Shown in pieces: positions 39,947 through 48,638 of a DNA stretch of 64,000 bases. Position 1 is the stretch's first letter; every line of letters starts with the position of its first letter. The notes under the pieces are model-generated. The model was not told the DNA's origin and did not search any database. It worked only from the letters and a program-made list of their open reading frames with translations. Both the position numbers and the translations under genes were made by a program. Source of the stretch: an uncultured Phycisphaerales bacterium (GTDB taxonomy: Bacteria > Planctomycetota > Phycisphaerae > Phycisphaerales > UBA1924); assembly GCA_937871915.1 (NCBI GenBank), contig CALMPG010000018.1:49041-113040 (forward strand), in the 5' to 3' direction.

Positions 39947-42244
39947 ATGGCCGGCAGCAACGGGTACAACGGGTTCGGGGGGTTCAACGGCAACGGGTTT
40001 GGCGCCGGGACGGGCCTTCGCTCGATCCGCGAGCAGGCCGTGGCCGCGGCCGGGGACTGGTCCTCAAAGATGAACGGGAACGGCACGATGCAGACCGCCG
40101 GCAAGCGAGTGGACATGATCTTCGGGGCCGATGTGTTCTCCGAGCGGGTGATGCGCCAGCGGTTGCCCAAGGACGTGTTCAAGCGGCTGATGGAGACGAT
40201 CAAGCGCGGGGCGCGCCTGGACCAGTTGCTGGCCGACACCGTCGCGGCGGCGATGAAGGACTGGGCGATCGAGAACGGGGCGACGCACTACACGCACTGG
40301 TTCCAGCCGCTCACGGGGCTGACGGCGGAGAAGCACGACTCGATGGTGGTGCCAGACGGGCACGGGGGGATGCTCTTCGAGTTTTCGGGAAGCGCGCTGG
40401 TGCAGGGGGAGCCGGACGCGTCGTCGTTCCCCTCGGGCGGGCTGCGGGCGACGTTCGAGGCCCGCGGGTACACGGCGTGGGACCCGACCTCGCCCGCGTT
40501 CCTGAACCGGTGCGAGAACGGGCCGGTGACGCTGTGCATCCCGACGGCGTTCGTGTCGTGGAACGGGCAGGCGCTGGACAAGAAGACGCCGCTCATCCGC
40601 TCGATCGATGCGCTCTCGGAGCAGGCGATGCGGATCCTGCGGCTGTTCGGGACCGACAAGGGCGTGAGCCGCGTGAACACGACGCTCGGGGCGGAGCAGG
40701 AGTATTTCCTGATCGACCGCTCGTTCTACTACGCGCGTCCCGACCTGATGGTGTGCGACCGGACGCTCTTCGGGGCCCGGCCGCCGAAGGGGCAGCAGCT
40801 CGAGGACCACTACTTCGGGTCGATCCCGGCGCGGGTGCTGGCGTACATGGACGAGACGGAGCGCGAGTTGTACCGGCTGGGCGTGCCGGTGAAGACGCGC
40901 CACAACGAGGTGGCCCCGGGGCAGTTCGAGATCGCGCCGATCTTCGAGCAGGCCAACGTGGCCTGCGACCACCAGATGCTGGTGATGGAGACGCTCAAGC
41001 GCGTCGCCAGCCGCTACGGCCTGCAGTGCATCCTGCACGAGAAGCCGTTTGCGGGGATCAACGGCTCGGGCAAGCACAACAACTGGTCGATGTCGACCGA
41101 CACGGGCGTGAACCTGCTCGACCCGCAGGACGAGACGCACACCAACTCGCAGTTCCTGGTCTTCCTGTGCGCGGTGATCCGGGCGGTGGACCTCAACGCC
41201 GACATCCTGCGGGCCTCGATCGCCTCGGCGAGCAACGACCACCGGCTCGGGGCCAACGAGGCCCCGCCCGCGATCATCTCGATCTTCCTGGGCGAGATGC
41301 TCACGGACATCATCGAGCAGGTGGAGAAGGGGAAGACCACGCACACGATCAAGGGCGGCAAGCTCGACCTGGGGGCGCGGACGCTGCCCATGCTGCCGCG
41401 CGATTCGGGGGACCGCAACCGGACCAGCCCGTTCGCGTTCACGGGCAACAAGTTCGAGTTCCGGGCCGTCGGCTCGTCGCAGACCTCGGCGTGGCCGCAG
41501 ACGGTGCTCAACACGATCGTGTGCGAGAGCGTGGACCACATCGCGACGCACCTGGAAAGGGCCGTGGGGAAGGCCCCGACGGACGCGAAGCTGCAGGTCG
41601 CCGTCAGCGCGCTGCTCAGGCAGATCATCAAGGACCACAAGCGCGTTGTATTCAACGGCGACGGGTACACCGAGGCCTGGCACGCCGAGGCGGCCAAGCG
41701 CGGCCTGCCGAACATGAAGGACACGGTGGACGCCCTTCCCACGCTCAAGGGGAAGAAGGCCATCGCCGTGTTCAAGAAGTACAAGGTCCTCTCCGAGCCG
41801 GAGACCACCAGCCGGGCCCACATCTTCATCGAGAAGTTCTGCAAGCAGGTCTCGATCGAGGGTGAGACGATGGTGCAGATGGCCCGGACGCAGGTGCTTC
41901 CGGCGGCGATCCGCCACCAGAAGATGCTCGCCGAGACCGTGGCCGCGTCGGCCGCGGCGGGGACGGACTGCGACGTGGCCCGCGAGGAACTCGACCGCTA
42001 CGCGGAGATGGCCCGGGAGATGCGCGAGAAGCTCGAGACGCTCGAGCACGCGCTGGAGCACTCGGATGCGGGCGGCGGCGGCCACGGCGGGGGCGGCGAT
42101 CCCTGGGCCCACGCCAGGCACATCAAGGCCAAGGTGCGTCCGGCGATGGATGCGCTGCGGCACATCGTCGATGAGCTCGAGGGTGTGACGAGCGCGGACC
42201 TTTGGCCGATGCCGACGTATCGGGAGATGCTGTTCATCAAGTGA
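39947..42244 (+). CDS. glnN: Glutamine synthetase type III
   Basis: The 765-residue protein (start ATG 39947, GGGGAG 5-10 bases upstream) is far longer than GS I or II and fits GS III. It begins with a Gly/Asn-rich leader of about 45 residues, then the GS III N-terminal domain ([20 protein letters not shown]), the [19 protein letters not shown] catalytic segment, [40 protein letters not shown] and [16 protein letters not shown]. It fixes ammonium onto glutamate with ATP. The N-terminal leader and the Gly/His-rich stretch near the C-terminus ([12 protein letters not shown]) look like low-complexity additions. Confidence 0.95.
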   Translation: MAGSNGYNGFGGFNGNGFGAGTGLRSIREQAVAAAGDWSSKMNGNGTMQTAGKRVDMIFGADVFSERVMRQRLPKDVFKRLMETIKRGARLDQLLADTVAAAMKDWAIENGATHYTHWFQPLTGLTAEKHDSMVVPDGHGGMLFEFSGSALVQGEPDASSFPSGGLRATFEARGYTAWDPTSPAFLNRCENGPVTLCIPTAFVSWNGQALDKKTPLIRSIDALSEQAMRILRLFGTDKGVSRVNTTLGAEQEYFLIDRSFYYARPDLMVCDRTLFGARPPKGQQLEDHYFGSIPARVLAYMDETERELYRLGVPVKTRHNEVAPGQFEIAPIFEQANVACDHQMLVMETLKRVASRYGLQCILHEKPFAGINGSGKHNNWSMSTDTGVNLLDPQDETHTNSQFLVFLCAVIRAVDLNADILRASIASASNDHRLGANEAPPAIISIFLGEMLTDIIEQVEKGKTTHTIKGGKLDLGARTLPMLPRDSGDRNRTSPFAFTGNKFEFRAVGSSQTSAWPQTVLNTIVCESVDHIATHLERAVGKAPTDAKLQVAVSALLRQIIKDHKRVVFNGDGYTEAWHAEAAKRGLPNMKDTVDALPTLKGKKAIAVFKKYKVLSEPETTSRAHIFIEKFCKQVSIEGETMVQMARTQVLPAAIRHQKMLAETVAASAAAGTDCDVAREELDRYAEMAREMREKLETLEHALEHSDAGGGGHGGGGDPWAHARHIKAKVRPAMDALRHIVDELEGVTSADLWPMPTYREMLFIK

Positions 42245-42347
42245 CGAAGTGACCGAGTGACCAGGTGACGAAGTGAAAAGGCCCCGGACGCGTGTCCGGG
42301 GCCTTTGTCGCTCTCTGCGTCACTGAGTCACTCGGTCACTTCGTCAC
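42241..42347. repeat. Nested inverted repeat around the glnN terminator
   Basis: Outer arms of 21 bases, at 42241-42261 and 42327-42347, are exact reverse complements; the left arm begins at the last base of the codon before the stop. The left arm starts GTGACGAAGTGACC and a partial direct copy (GTGACGAAGTGA) lies at 42265-42276. The terminator hairpin sits inside, so the region can fold into one long stem with a second hairpin at its tip. Confidence 0.8.
42277..42306. terminator. Bidirectional terminator after glnN
   Basis: A 13-bp perfect stem AAAGGCCCCGGAC with loop GCGT and its complement ending in CCTTT. A-run before and T-run after make it functional on both strands, consistent with the convergent gene ending at 42355. 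Confidence 0.8.
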
Positions 42348-42354
42348 TTCTTCC

Positions 42355-43065
42355 TCACGCCGCCATCTTCAGCGAGGCCCCATCGGCCCCGGTGATGGTC
42401 ATGCCCCCGCCCATCCCCACGCCGAACTGGACGTTGACCGCCTCGGAGGGCATGCCGGTCTGCGGGGGGTTGGAGCGCTTGCCGACGATGATGTAGGACG
42501 CGACCTGCGTGCCGAAGGGGAGCGTGAGGTCGGTGAACTGGAACTTGCCCGCCTTCATGCTCGTGCCCACGCCGACGATCTGGTAGGTTCCGCTGGTCCC
42601 GAGGCGGCGCGAGACCTCGAAGGTGCACCCGCTGGAGGGGGCCGCATCCGTCGCCTTCCAATAGAGCGTGATGGAGCCGCTCGGGTTGAGGCCGACGGTG
42701 ACCATCTCGGGCGTGCCGGGGACGGGGGGCGTGCTGGGGGCGGCGGGCTCGGGGATCTGGGCGGCGGCGTAGACGGACCCGGGGTTGGCCGAGTTCTCGG
42801 CAAACGCCTTCACGAGGCGGACCATGTCCGCGACGGTGCCGCGCATGATCGTGGTGTTGTTGTGGAAGGTCGTCGTCGCACCCTTGGAGGCGAGGCGGGC
42901 GGCCTGGGCGACGTTGTAAGCGTCGCGGGCCGCTTTGGTCTGGGTCTGCAGGCTCGAGACCATTCCGGCCGTCAGGCCGATGGTGGCAGGAGCGATAGCC
43001 CAAACCGGCAGGTGGGTCTCACAAAACTGGATGGTCGCGAGGTCGGCTTCGGGGAGGACGGACAT
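42355..43065 (-). CDS. Conserved hypothetical protein with C-terminal Ig/Fn3-like domain
   Basis: The 236-residue protein starts MSVLPEADLATIQFCETHLP. The first 100 residues are helical (AARDAYNVAQAARLASKGAT and MVRLVKAFAENSANPGSVYA), then a Pro-rich hinge and a beta domain with fibronectin III character (VTVGLNPSGSITLYWKATDA; SRRLGTSGTYQIVGVG). Such an arrangement is frequent among planctomycete proteins of unknown role. No signal peptide is seen. The gene ends against the glnN terminator. Confidence 0.75.
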   Translation of the reverse strand: MSVLPEADLATIQFCETHLPVWAIAPATIGLTAGMVSSLQTQTKAARDAYNVAQAARLASKGATTTFHNNTTIMRGTVADMVRLVKAFAENSANPGSVYAAAQIPEPAAPSTPPVPGTPEMVTVGLNPSGSITLYWKATDAAPSSGCTFEVSRRLGTSGTYQIVGVGTSMKAGKFQFTDLTLPFGTQVASYIIVGKRSNPPQTGMPSEAVNVQFGVGMGGGMTITGADGASLKMAA

Positions 43066-43177
43066 GGGAAACTCCTGTATGGTGTCCCTATCCGCAAGAA
43101 CCCCGTAGGTCCTCAGGCTGGGACGTGGTAGACTGGAGTTCGACTGGGTCCGGGCGTGACTTCAAGGAAAGGCAGAC

Positions 43178-45817
43178 ATGAGGACCATATTTCTCAGATT
43201 GATGCCGCTACGGGTGCGCGCATGGATTACCGCCTTCCTCATCACCATGATCGGGCTGAGCGCGGTTGTGCCCACGTCAGCGCGAGCGCAGACTGTCGCT
43301 TGGAAACTGCTCCAACTTTCGCCGCGATGTGGCCACGCGATGGCCTACGACTCCGCTCGCGGCGTGACAGTCCTGTTCGGGGGATCCCCCGCCTTCGATT
43401 ACAGCGGCGAGACGTGGGAATGGAATGGGAGCGCGTGGACTCAGCGGTTGGTCACCGGCCCCTCGCCCCGGCTTTGGCACGCGATGGCGTACGACGCGGG
43501 CCGCGGTGTGACCGTCCTATTCGGGGGGGCGACAAACGGCCCAAACAGCGGCGAGACGTGGGAATGGAATGGGAGCACGTGGACTCAGCGGCTGGTCAGC
43601 GGCCCGTCGCCGCGATACCAACACACGATGGCGTACGACGCGGCCCGTGGCGTGACCGTCCTGTTCGGCGGGAACACCACCGGCGGGTACAACGACGAGA
43701 CGTGGGAATGGAATGGGAGCACGTGGACCCAGCGGGTGGTCAACGGGCCCTCAGCGCGGGCAAACCACGCGATGGCGTACGACTCAGGCCGCGGTGCGAC
43801 AGTCCTCTTCGGTGGGTACACAAACGGGTCCAACGGGGCCAACGGCGAAACGTGGGAATGGAATGGGAGCACGTGGACTCAGCGGTTGGTCAACGGGCCA
43901 TCAGCGCGGGCATACCACGCGATGGCGTACGACCCAGCACGCGGCGTGACCGTCCTGTTCGGTGGGAGAACCGATCTAGTCTACTTCGGCAGCAACGACG
44001 AGACATGGGAATGGAACGGGAGCACATGGACTCAGCGGCTGGTCAGCGGACCCTCACCGCGATACTTGCACGCGATGACATATGACGCGGCCCGGAGGGT
44101 GACCGTCCTCTTCGGGGGGAGCAACGACGGCGAGACGTGGGAATGGAATGGGAGCATGTGGACTCAGCGGGTGGTCAGCGGCCCGTCACAGCGGTGGGGC
44201 CACGCGATGGCGTACGACCCAGGCCACGGCCTGACCGTCCTGTTCGGAGGGAACAACGGTGTCACCATCGGCGAGACGTGGGGGCTAGGCGTTCCAGAGC
44301 CCGGCGCCCAAGTTCCCCACGTACCGCCCTGCTATCAATCGATCCTGCCTCCCGCGCCCGGCCGGAACAAGCTCGTCCTGGTCACCCATGGGATTTACAC
44401 GGATTACGCCACATACGTCAACACTTGGGAATCACTGCGGGATGCCATCGCCACGCACGGGGGGCCAAATGGAACCGCATTGGGTTCCGACTGGGCGGTG
44501 CGGTCGTACGACTGGACGTGCGACTCTGGCCGATTTCCCGACCCCCCGGGACCCATACTTGGGGCCGCGATCCGGCACGGCCTTCGGCTGGGATCGTTGA
44601 TTGGAGAGCAGGGATATCAGCACGTCCACCTCGTCGCACATAGTGCGGGGTCGGGGCTCATCGCGGCCGCCGCACTTGGGATCAAGGTCTACGCCCTCAC
44701 GCATTCTCAGGACATCACGGTCCACACGACGTATCTGGATGCGTATGGAGGAAACTACATCATCCCGGGCGGAGGAAACGCTCAGGGCCTCTACGGCATG
44801 AACGCGAACTGGTCGGACCACTATTTTTCGCGCGAGGAAGCAGGGTCATATTGGAACTGCGCGCTCGCTCAGGGGGAATGGCCGACCGGGCCGGTGACCC
44901 AGCTCGAACTGCCAGAGTGCTACAACCTCGACGTTTCGCGCCTCGATCCCGAGTATGGCCCGATCTGCCACTCCAGGCACAGTTGGCCGCGGTGCTTCTA
45001 CCGGTACACCGTGGACGGCAATACGTCCGATTGCGGCCAGATCGATGGCGATGCGCAGGACTTTGGATTTCCGCTGAGCTTTGAGCGGTGGCAGGGCAGT
45101 GGCGGCGTCCAAGGATGGATTGCCGCCCGGACCGCGTCGGACTCACCCTACAGGAAGGGGCTCGTGTGCAGGCTTCCGTACCTCTCGAGCGTTTGCCAGC
45201 CTCCCAGCGCGACGTTCCACGTGCGCCGCGATCCGCAGTTTGATTTTCTCCTGACGACGACTGTTCCAAGCAACCAGACGGCGGTCTCCACCACGCCGAC
45301 CCTGCTCATGATGACCACGCAACCGCAGGGCGCGACGACCCCGGCCCCGGCGTGGGTCAGTTTCATCGTCACCACACACGCCCCCGTCAACGTCGTGAAC
45401 TTCGACCTGGCGTTCACGCCCAATCCCGGTGCGGCGGGGCTGGCCGCCCTGTATGTCGATGGGCAGGCGTGCGGTATTATCGATGAGCCGAACACGCCGC
45501 CCGGCTCGCTGTCCTACGCGATGCAGACGGTGGGGGTGCTTGCGCCCGGCGAGCACGTCATAGCCTTTCGACTCGACCCGCTCAACACATTCGCGTCCAC
45601 TATCACCATCCAGAACGTGGCGACCGGCTTCGGTGAGACCGTACCCAACTGCCGTCCGGACTTCAACCACGACGGCGTGCTCGCCGTGCAAGACATCTTC
45701 GATTTTCTCAATGTTTGGTTCGAGAGTGACTCTTCTGCCGACTTCGACGGCGTGAACGGCCTGCAGGTTGCTGATATCTTTGCGTTCCTCAACGCCTGGT
45801 TCGCGGGCTGCCCTTGA
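43178..45817 (+). CDS. Secreted Kelch / alpha-beta-hydrolase / dockerin-like protein
   Basis: The 879-residue protein has a signal peptide (cleavage likely after ARAQ, residue 38). Residues 45-370 hold seven Kelch-like blades, each with HAMAYDxxRGVTVLFGG and TWEWNGSTWTQR. Residues about 395-600 are an alpha/beta-hydrolase domain with VLVTHGIYTDYATYVNTW and nucleophile S489 in HLVAHSAGSG (GxSxG variant). A beta-sandwich domain follows, then two EF-hand-like dockerin repeats at the end, DFNHDGVLAVQDIFDFLNVW and DFDGVNGLQVADIFAFLNAW. It should be a surface or secreted esterase/lipase displayed on a scaffold. The start ATG 43178 lies 20 bases after a GGAAAGG-type site. Confidence 0.82.
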   Translation: MRTIFLRLMPLRVRAWITAFLITMIGLSAVVPTSARAQTVAWKLLQLSPRCGHAMAYDSARGVTVLFGGSPAFDYSGETWEWNGSAWTQRLVTGPSPRLWHAMAYDAGRGVTVLFGGATNGPNSGETWEWNGSTWTQRLVSGPSPRYQHTMAYDAARGVTVLFGGNTTGGYNDETWEWNGSTWTQRVVNGPSARANHAMAYDSGRGATVLFGGYTNGSNGANGETWEWNGSTWTQRLVNGPSARAYHAMAYDPARGVTVLFGGRTDLVYFGSNDETWEWNGSTWTQRLVSGPSPRYLHAMTYDAARRVTVLFGGSNDGETWEWNGSMWTQRVVSGPSQRWGHAMAYDPGHGLTVLFGGNNGVTIGETWGLGVPEPGAQVPHVPPCYQSILPPAPGRNKLVLVTHGIYTDYATYVNTWESLRDAIATHGGPNGTALGSDWAVRSYDWTCDSGRFPDPPGPILGAAIRHGLRLGSLIGEQGYQHVHLVAHSAGSGLIAAAALGIKVYALTHSQDITVHTTYLDAYGGNYIIPGGGNAQGLYGMNANWSDHYFSREEAGSYWNCALAQGEWPTGPVTQLELPECYNLDVSRLDPEYGPICHSRHSWPRCFYRYTVDGNTSDCGQIDGDAQDFGFPLSFERWQGSGGVQGWIAARTASDSPYRKGLVCRLPYLSSVCQPPSATFHVRRDPQFDFLLTTTVPSNQTAVSTTPTLLMMTTQPQGATTPAPAWVSFIVTTHAPVNVVNFDLAFTPNPGAAGLAALYVDGQACGIIDEPNTPPGSLSYAMQTVGVLAPGEHVIAFRLDPLNTFASTITIQNVATGFGETVPNCRPDFNHDGVLAVQDIFDFLNVWFESDSSADFDGVNGLQVADIFAFLNAWFAGCP
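43324..44290 (+). repeat. In-frame Kelch-coding repeats
   Basis: Within the secreted protein gene, about 145-base units carrying GAGACGTGGGAATGGAATGG recur near 43410, 43554, 43698, 43848, 44002 and 44132. Identity between units is high at the DNA level, so this is a recent tandem expansion and a site where repeat number may change by recombination. Confidence 0.8.
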
Positions 45818-45959
45818 CACCCTATTGCGGGACTGAACTCCACCGGCGAATCGCTTCGTCCCCGCTTCCAGCGGCGGAGTTCACACTCGCGCCCCCCCGG
45901 TCCGAGAAAACCGCCCCGGGCCGCGCGCGGGGGCGGCCGGGTCGCTCGCGCCCGGGCCG

Positions 45960-46148
45960 GGAACGATGGCCCACACGCCGGGAACTTCATCTTTTCCGCC
46001 CGGAACATCTCCTCAGGCGACCGGAACACGAAGTTCCGGCCCCGGAACCTCTTCTCCCGGGCCCATCTCGAAATGTTCCGCGACCGGAACCAAGGGTTCC
46101 CCGCCCGAAACCTCTTCTCCCGCGACCGGATCGCGATGCTCCCGCCCC
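45960..46148. repeat. 21-bp tandem minisatellite, nine units
   Basis: Units begin at 45960, 45981, 46002, 46023, 46044, 46065, 46086, 46107 and 46128, exactly 21 bases apart; a tenth, decayed unit starts at 46149. Most begin with GGAAC and end with CCGCGACC or a GCCC/CCCC variant; the central bases vary. Units three apart resemble one another most (46023 with 46086, 46044 with 46107, 46065 with 46128), a 63-bp higher-order unit. Several contain a GGAAC...GTTCC dyad. The whole array lies in the 436-base gap between a protein gene and a tRNA; no gene is supported in the gap. Confidence 0.9.
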
Positions 46149-46253
46149 GGACAGGAGCGTTTCGTGCGCCCACCTGCTCGCCCCTGTCCTCCCTCTTCCC
46201 GCTCCCCCGGGCGCCCGCATTTCCGTACACTCTCCGCGTGGGAGGAGGGTCGC

Positions 46254-46326
46254 GGCCCCGTAGCTCAGCGGTTAGAGCGGCGGACTCATAATCTGTTGGT
46301 CGCTGGTTCGATTCCAGCCGGGGCCA
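46254..46326 (+). tRNA. tRNA with CAT anticodon, probably tRNA-Ile2 (or elongator Met)
   Basis: Seven-base acceptor stem GGCCCCG/CGGGGCC with discriminator A, D-arm GCTCAGCGGTTAGAGC, anticodon loop CTCATAA (CAT) on a GCGGA/TCTGT stem, and T-arm GCTGGTTCGATTCCAGC. No CCA is encoded. The sequence is closer to bacterial tRNA-Ile2, whose CAT is modified to lysidine, in the acceptor, variable and T regions (TTGGTCGCTGG) than to elongator Met tRNA, but identity elements need checking. Confidence 0.85.
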
Positions 46327-46362
46327 TTGGACGGGGAGGGTGGGACTTGCGAGGGTTGAACC

Positions 46363-48618
46363 ATGCGGCGATCGGTCACCGGTGCTCTGAGCGTGTGCGG
46401 CATTCTCCTGCTCGCGGGGTGCGCCGGGTCGTCGCGGGCGAGGCCCGGCGAGGGCGTGCTCCCGTCGGGCTCGGGCTCCTCGCCCATGGCCGCCGATGCG
46501 GCAGGCCGCGCCGACGCGCGGCTGGACTGGTGGCGCGATGCCCGCTTCGGGATGTTCATCCACTGGGGGCTGTACTCGATTCCCGCCGGAGAGTGGTCGG
46601 AGGGGCCGGGCAAGGGGACCGGGCACGCGGAGTGGATCCGGGACACCGCACAGATTCCCGTGGACGAGTACGAAAAGCTTCGCGATCGGTTCAACCCCGT
46701 GAAGTTCGACGCCGACAAGTGGGTGGCCGCGGCCAAGGGCGCGGGGATGAAGTATGTGTGCATCACCACCAAGCACCACGACGGGTTCTGCCTGTTTGAT
46801 ACCAAGCAGGCCGGGGGGGCGGATTGGTGCGTGATGAACACGCCCTTCAAGCGGGACATCATGAAGGAGATGGCGGAGGCGTGCCGGAAGCAGGATGTGG
46901 TGCCGTGCTGGTACTACTCGATCATGGACTGGCACCACCCGGACTATCTGCCGCGGCGGCCGTGGGAGCAGACCTCGCGGCCGACGGACGGGGCGGACTT
47001 CGAGCGATACAACACGTACCTGAACAATCAGGTGACGGAGCTGCTGACCAACTACGGCCCGATCGGGGTCATGTGGTTCGACGGGCAGTGGGAAGGGACG
47101 TGGAACCACGCGCGCGGGCAGGCTCTGTACAACCTCTGCCGCACGCTCCAGCCCGGGGTGATCGTCAACAACCGATGCGATCGCGGGAGCAACATGGGGA
47201 GCATCGATGGTCCGGGGGAGACGGGCGTCAGGCACGCGGGCGACTATCTCACGCCCGAGCAGGAAATCCCGGCCACCGGCCTGGGCGCCGACTGGGAGAC
47301 CTGCATGACGATGAACAACCACTGGGGGTACAACGCGGCGGACCACAACTTCAAGTCCACCGAGGACCTCATCCACACCCTCGCCGACATCGCCGGCAAG
47401 GGGGGGAACTTCCTGCTCAACGTCGGGCCGACGGCGGAGGGGGAGATCCCCAAGGAGTCCTTGCAGCGGCTGGCGGAGATCGGCGAGTGGATGGCCGTCA
47501 ACGGGGAGGCGATCCACGGGACGCTTGCGGGGCCGTTCGAGAAGACGCCCGCCTTCGGCCGCTGCACCATGCGGCCCATCAACCCCGGGATCGCGGCGGG
47601 CAGGGCGGGCAACCCGGGCGCGGCGACGCGCCTGTACCTGCACGTGTTCGACTGGCCCACGGATGGGCGGCTGGTGGTGCCGGGGCTCTTCAACGAGCCT
47701 CGCGGCGCGTACCTGCTGGCGGACAGGACGCGGGAACTCACCGTCACCCGCGGCGGGCCGGAGCTCGATGCGCTCACCATCGAGTTGCCCGCCCGGGCGC
47801 CCGACGCGATCGACTCGGTGGTGGTGCTGGATGTCGAGGGACGACCGGATGTGGCGCGGTCGCCGGTGATCGCGGCCGAGTCCGGGCCGGGGTCGGACCT
47901 GTTCGTGGACACGGTGCGGTTCTCGATCTCCTCGCCCGCCGAGCACGTCGAGCTGCACTACACCACCGACGGCACGGCCCCGACCGTGGCGTCGCCGGAC
48001 TTTGAGAGGACCGTCGCGGCGGTGCTGGGCATGCGGCTCGACGGCCACGACGGGGCGAGCGACTCGCTGCAGGTGTCGCGGACGACGACGGTCTCGGCCC
48101 GGGCGTTCCGCCACGGGCGGGCGGCGAGCCCGATCGTGCGCCGGACGTTCACGAGGGTCGCGCCGCTCCCGGCGATCGCGACCGAGGCGAGGACGGCGGG
48201 CGTGGGCTACCAGTATTTCGAGGGGGAATGGGACCGCGTGCCGAACTTCACGAGCATGAAGCCGGTCGCGACGGGGGTGGCGATGGCCTTCGACCGCACG
48301 CCGCTCCCCGCGGGCCGGATCGATCGCTTCGGCTTCCGATACCACGGCTACCTCACCGTGCCGGCCGATGGGATCTGCACGTTCTGGACGGCCTCGGACG
48401 ACGGGAGCAACCTGTTCATCGACGGGCAGCGCGTGGTGGACAACGACGGGCTGCACAGTTTGCGGGAGAAGTCGGGATCGGTCGCGCTGGGCGCGGGGAG
48501 GCACGCGCTCACCATCGACTTCTTCGAGAGGGGGGGCGGGCACGAGCTGGACGTGTGGTGGGCGGGGCCGGGCTTCGGGCGGCGGACGCTCAAGGCCGAT
48601 GAGCTTCGCACGGAGTGA
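46363..48618 (+). CDS. GH29 alpha-L-fucosidase lipoprotein with PA14-like domain
   Basis: The 751-residue protein has a lipoprotein signal (LLLAGC, C20) and a GH29 barrel: RFGMFIHWGLYSIPAGEW (61-78), ITTKHHDGFCLFDT (134-147), and VMWFDGQWEG, where D240 is the expected nucleophile. The family C-terminal beta domain is followed by a chitobiase-like Ig segment (LHYTTDGTAPTVASP) and a PA14-like module near the end (GICTFWTASDDGSNLFIDGQ), which would bind carbohydrate. It removes fucose from glycans at the cell surface. The gene follows the tRNA by 36 bases. Confidence 0.9.
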   Translation: MRRSVTGALSVCGILLLAGCAGSSRARPGEGVLPSGSGSSPMAADAAGRADARLDWWRDARFGMFIHWGLYSIPAGEWSEGPGKGTGHAEWIRDTAQIPVDEYEKLRDRFNPVKFDADKWVAAAKGAGMKYVCITTKHHDGFCLFDTKQAGGADWCVMNTPFKRDIMKEMAEACRKQDVVPCWYYSIMDWHHPDYLPRRPWEQTSRPTDGADFERYNTYLNNQVTELLTNYGPIGVMWFDGQWEGTWNHARGQALYNLCRTLQPGVIVNNRCDRGSNMGSIDGPGETGVRHAGDYLTPEQEIPATGLGADWETCMTMNNHWGYNAADHNFKSTEDLIHTLADIAGKGGNFLLNVGPTAEGEIPKESLQRLAEIGEWMAVNGEAIHGTLAGPFEKTPAFGRCTMRPINPGIAAGRAGNPGAATRLYLHVFDWPTDGRLVVPGLFNEPRGAYLLADRTRELTVTRGGPELDALTIELPARAPDAIDSVVVLDVEGRPDVARSPVIAAESGPGSDLFVDTVRFSISSPAEHVELHYTTDGTAPTVASPDFERTVAAVLGMRLDGHDGASDSLQVSRTTTVSARAFRHGRAASPIVRRTFTRVAPLPAIATEARTAGVGYQYFEGEWDRVPNFTSMKPVATGVAMAFDRTPLPAGRIDRFGFRYHGYLTVPADGICTFWTASDDGSNLFIDGQRVVDNDGLHSLREKSGSVALGAGRHALTIDFFERGGGHELDVWWAGPGFGRRTLKADELRTE

Positions 48619-48638
48619 GGCACAAAGCGCCGGCGCGC

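Noticed and set aside
45960..46148. CRISPR array
   Set aside because: Spacing is a constant 21 bases with no alternation of long repeats and unique spacers, and no cas genes are nearby; it is a minisatellite.
46254..46326. Initiator tRNA-Met
   Set aside because: The anticodon is CAT, but the acceptor stem starts with a G-C pair rather than the bacterial initiator mismatch, and the anticodon stem lacks the three G-C pairs.
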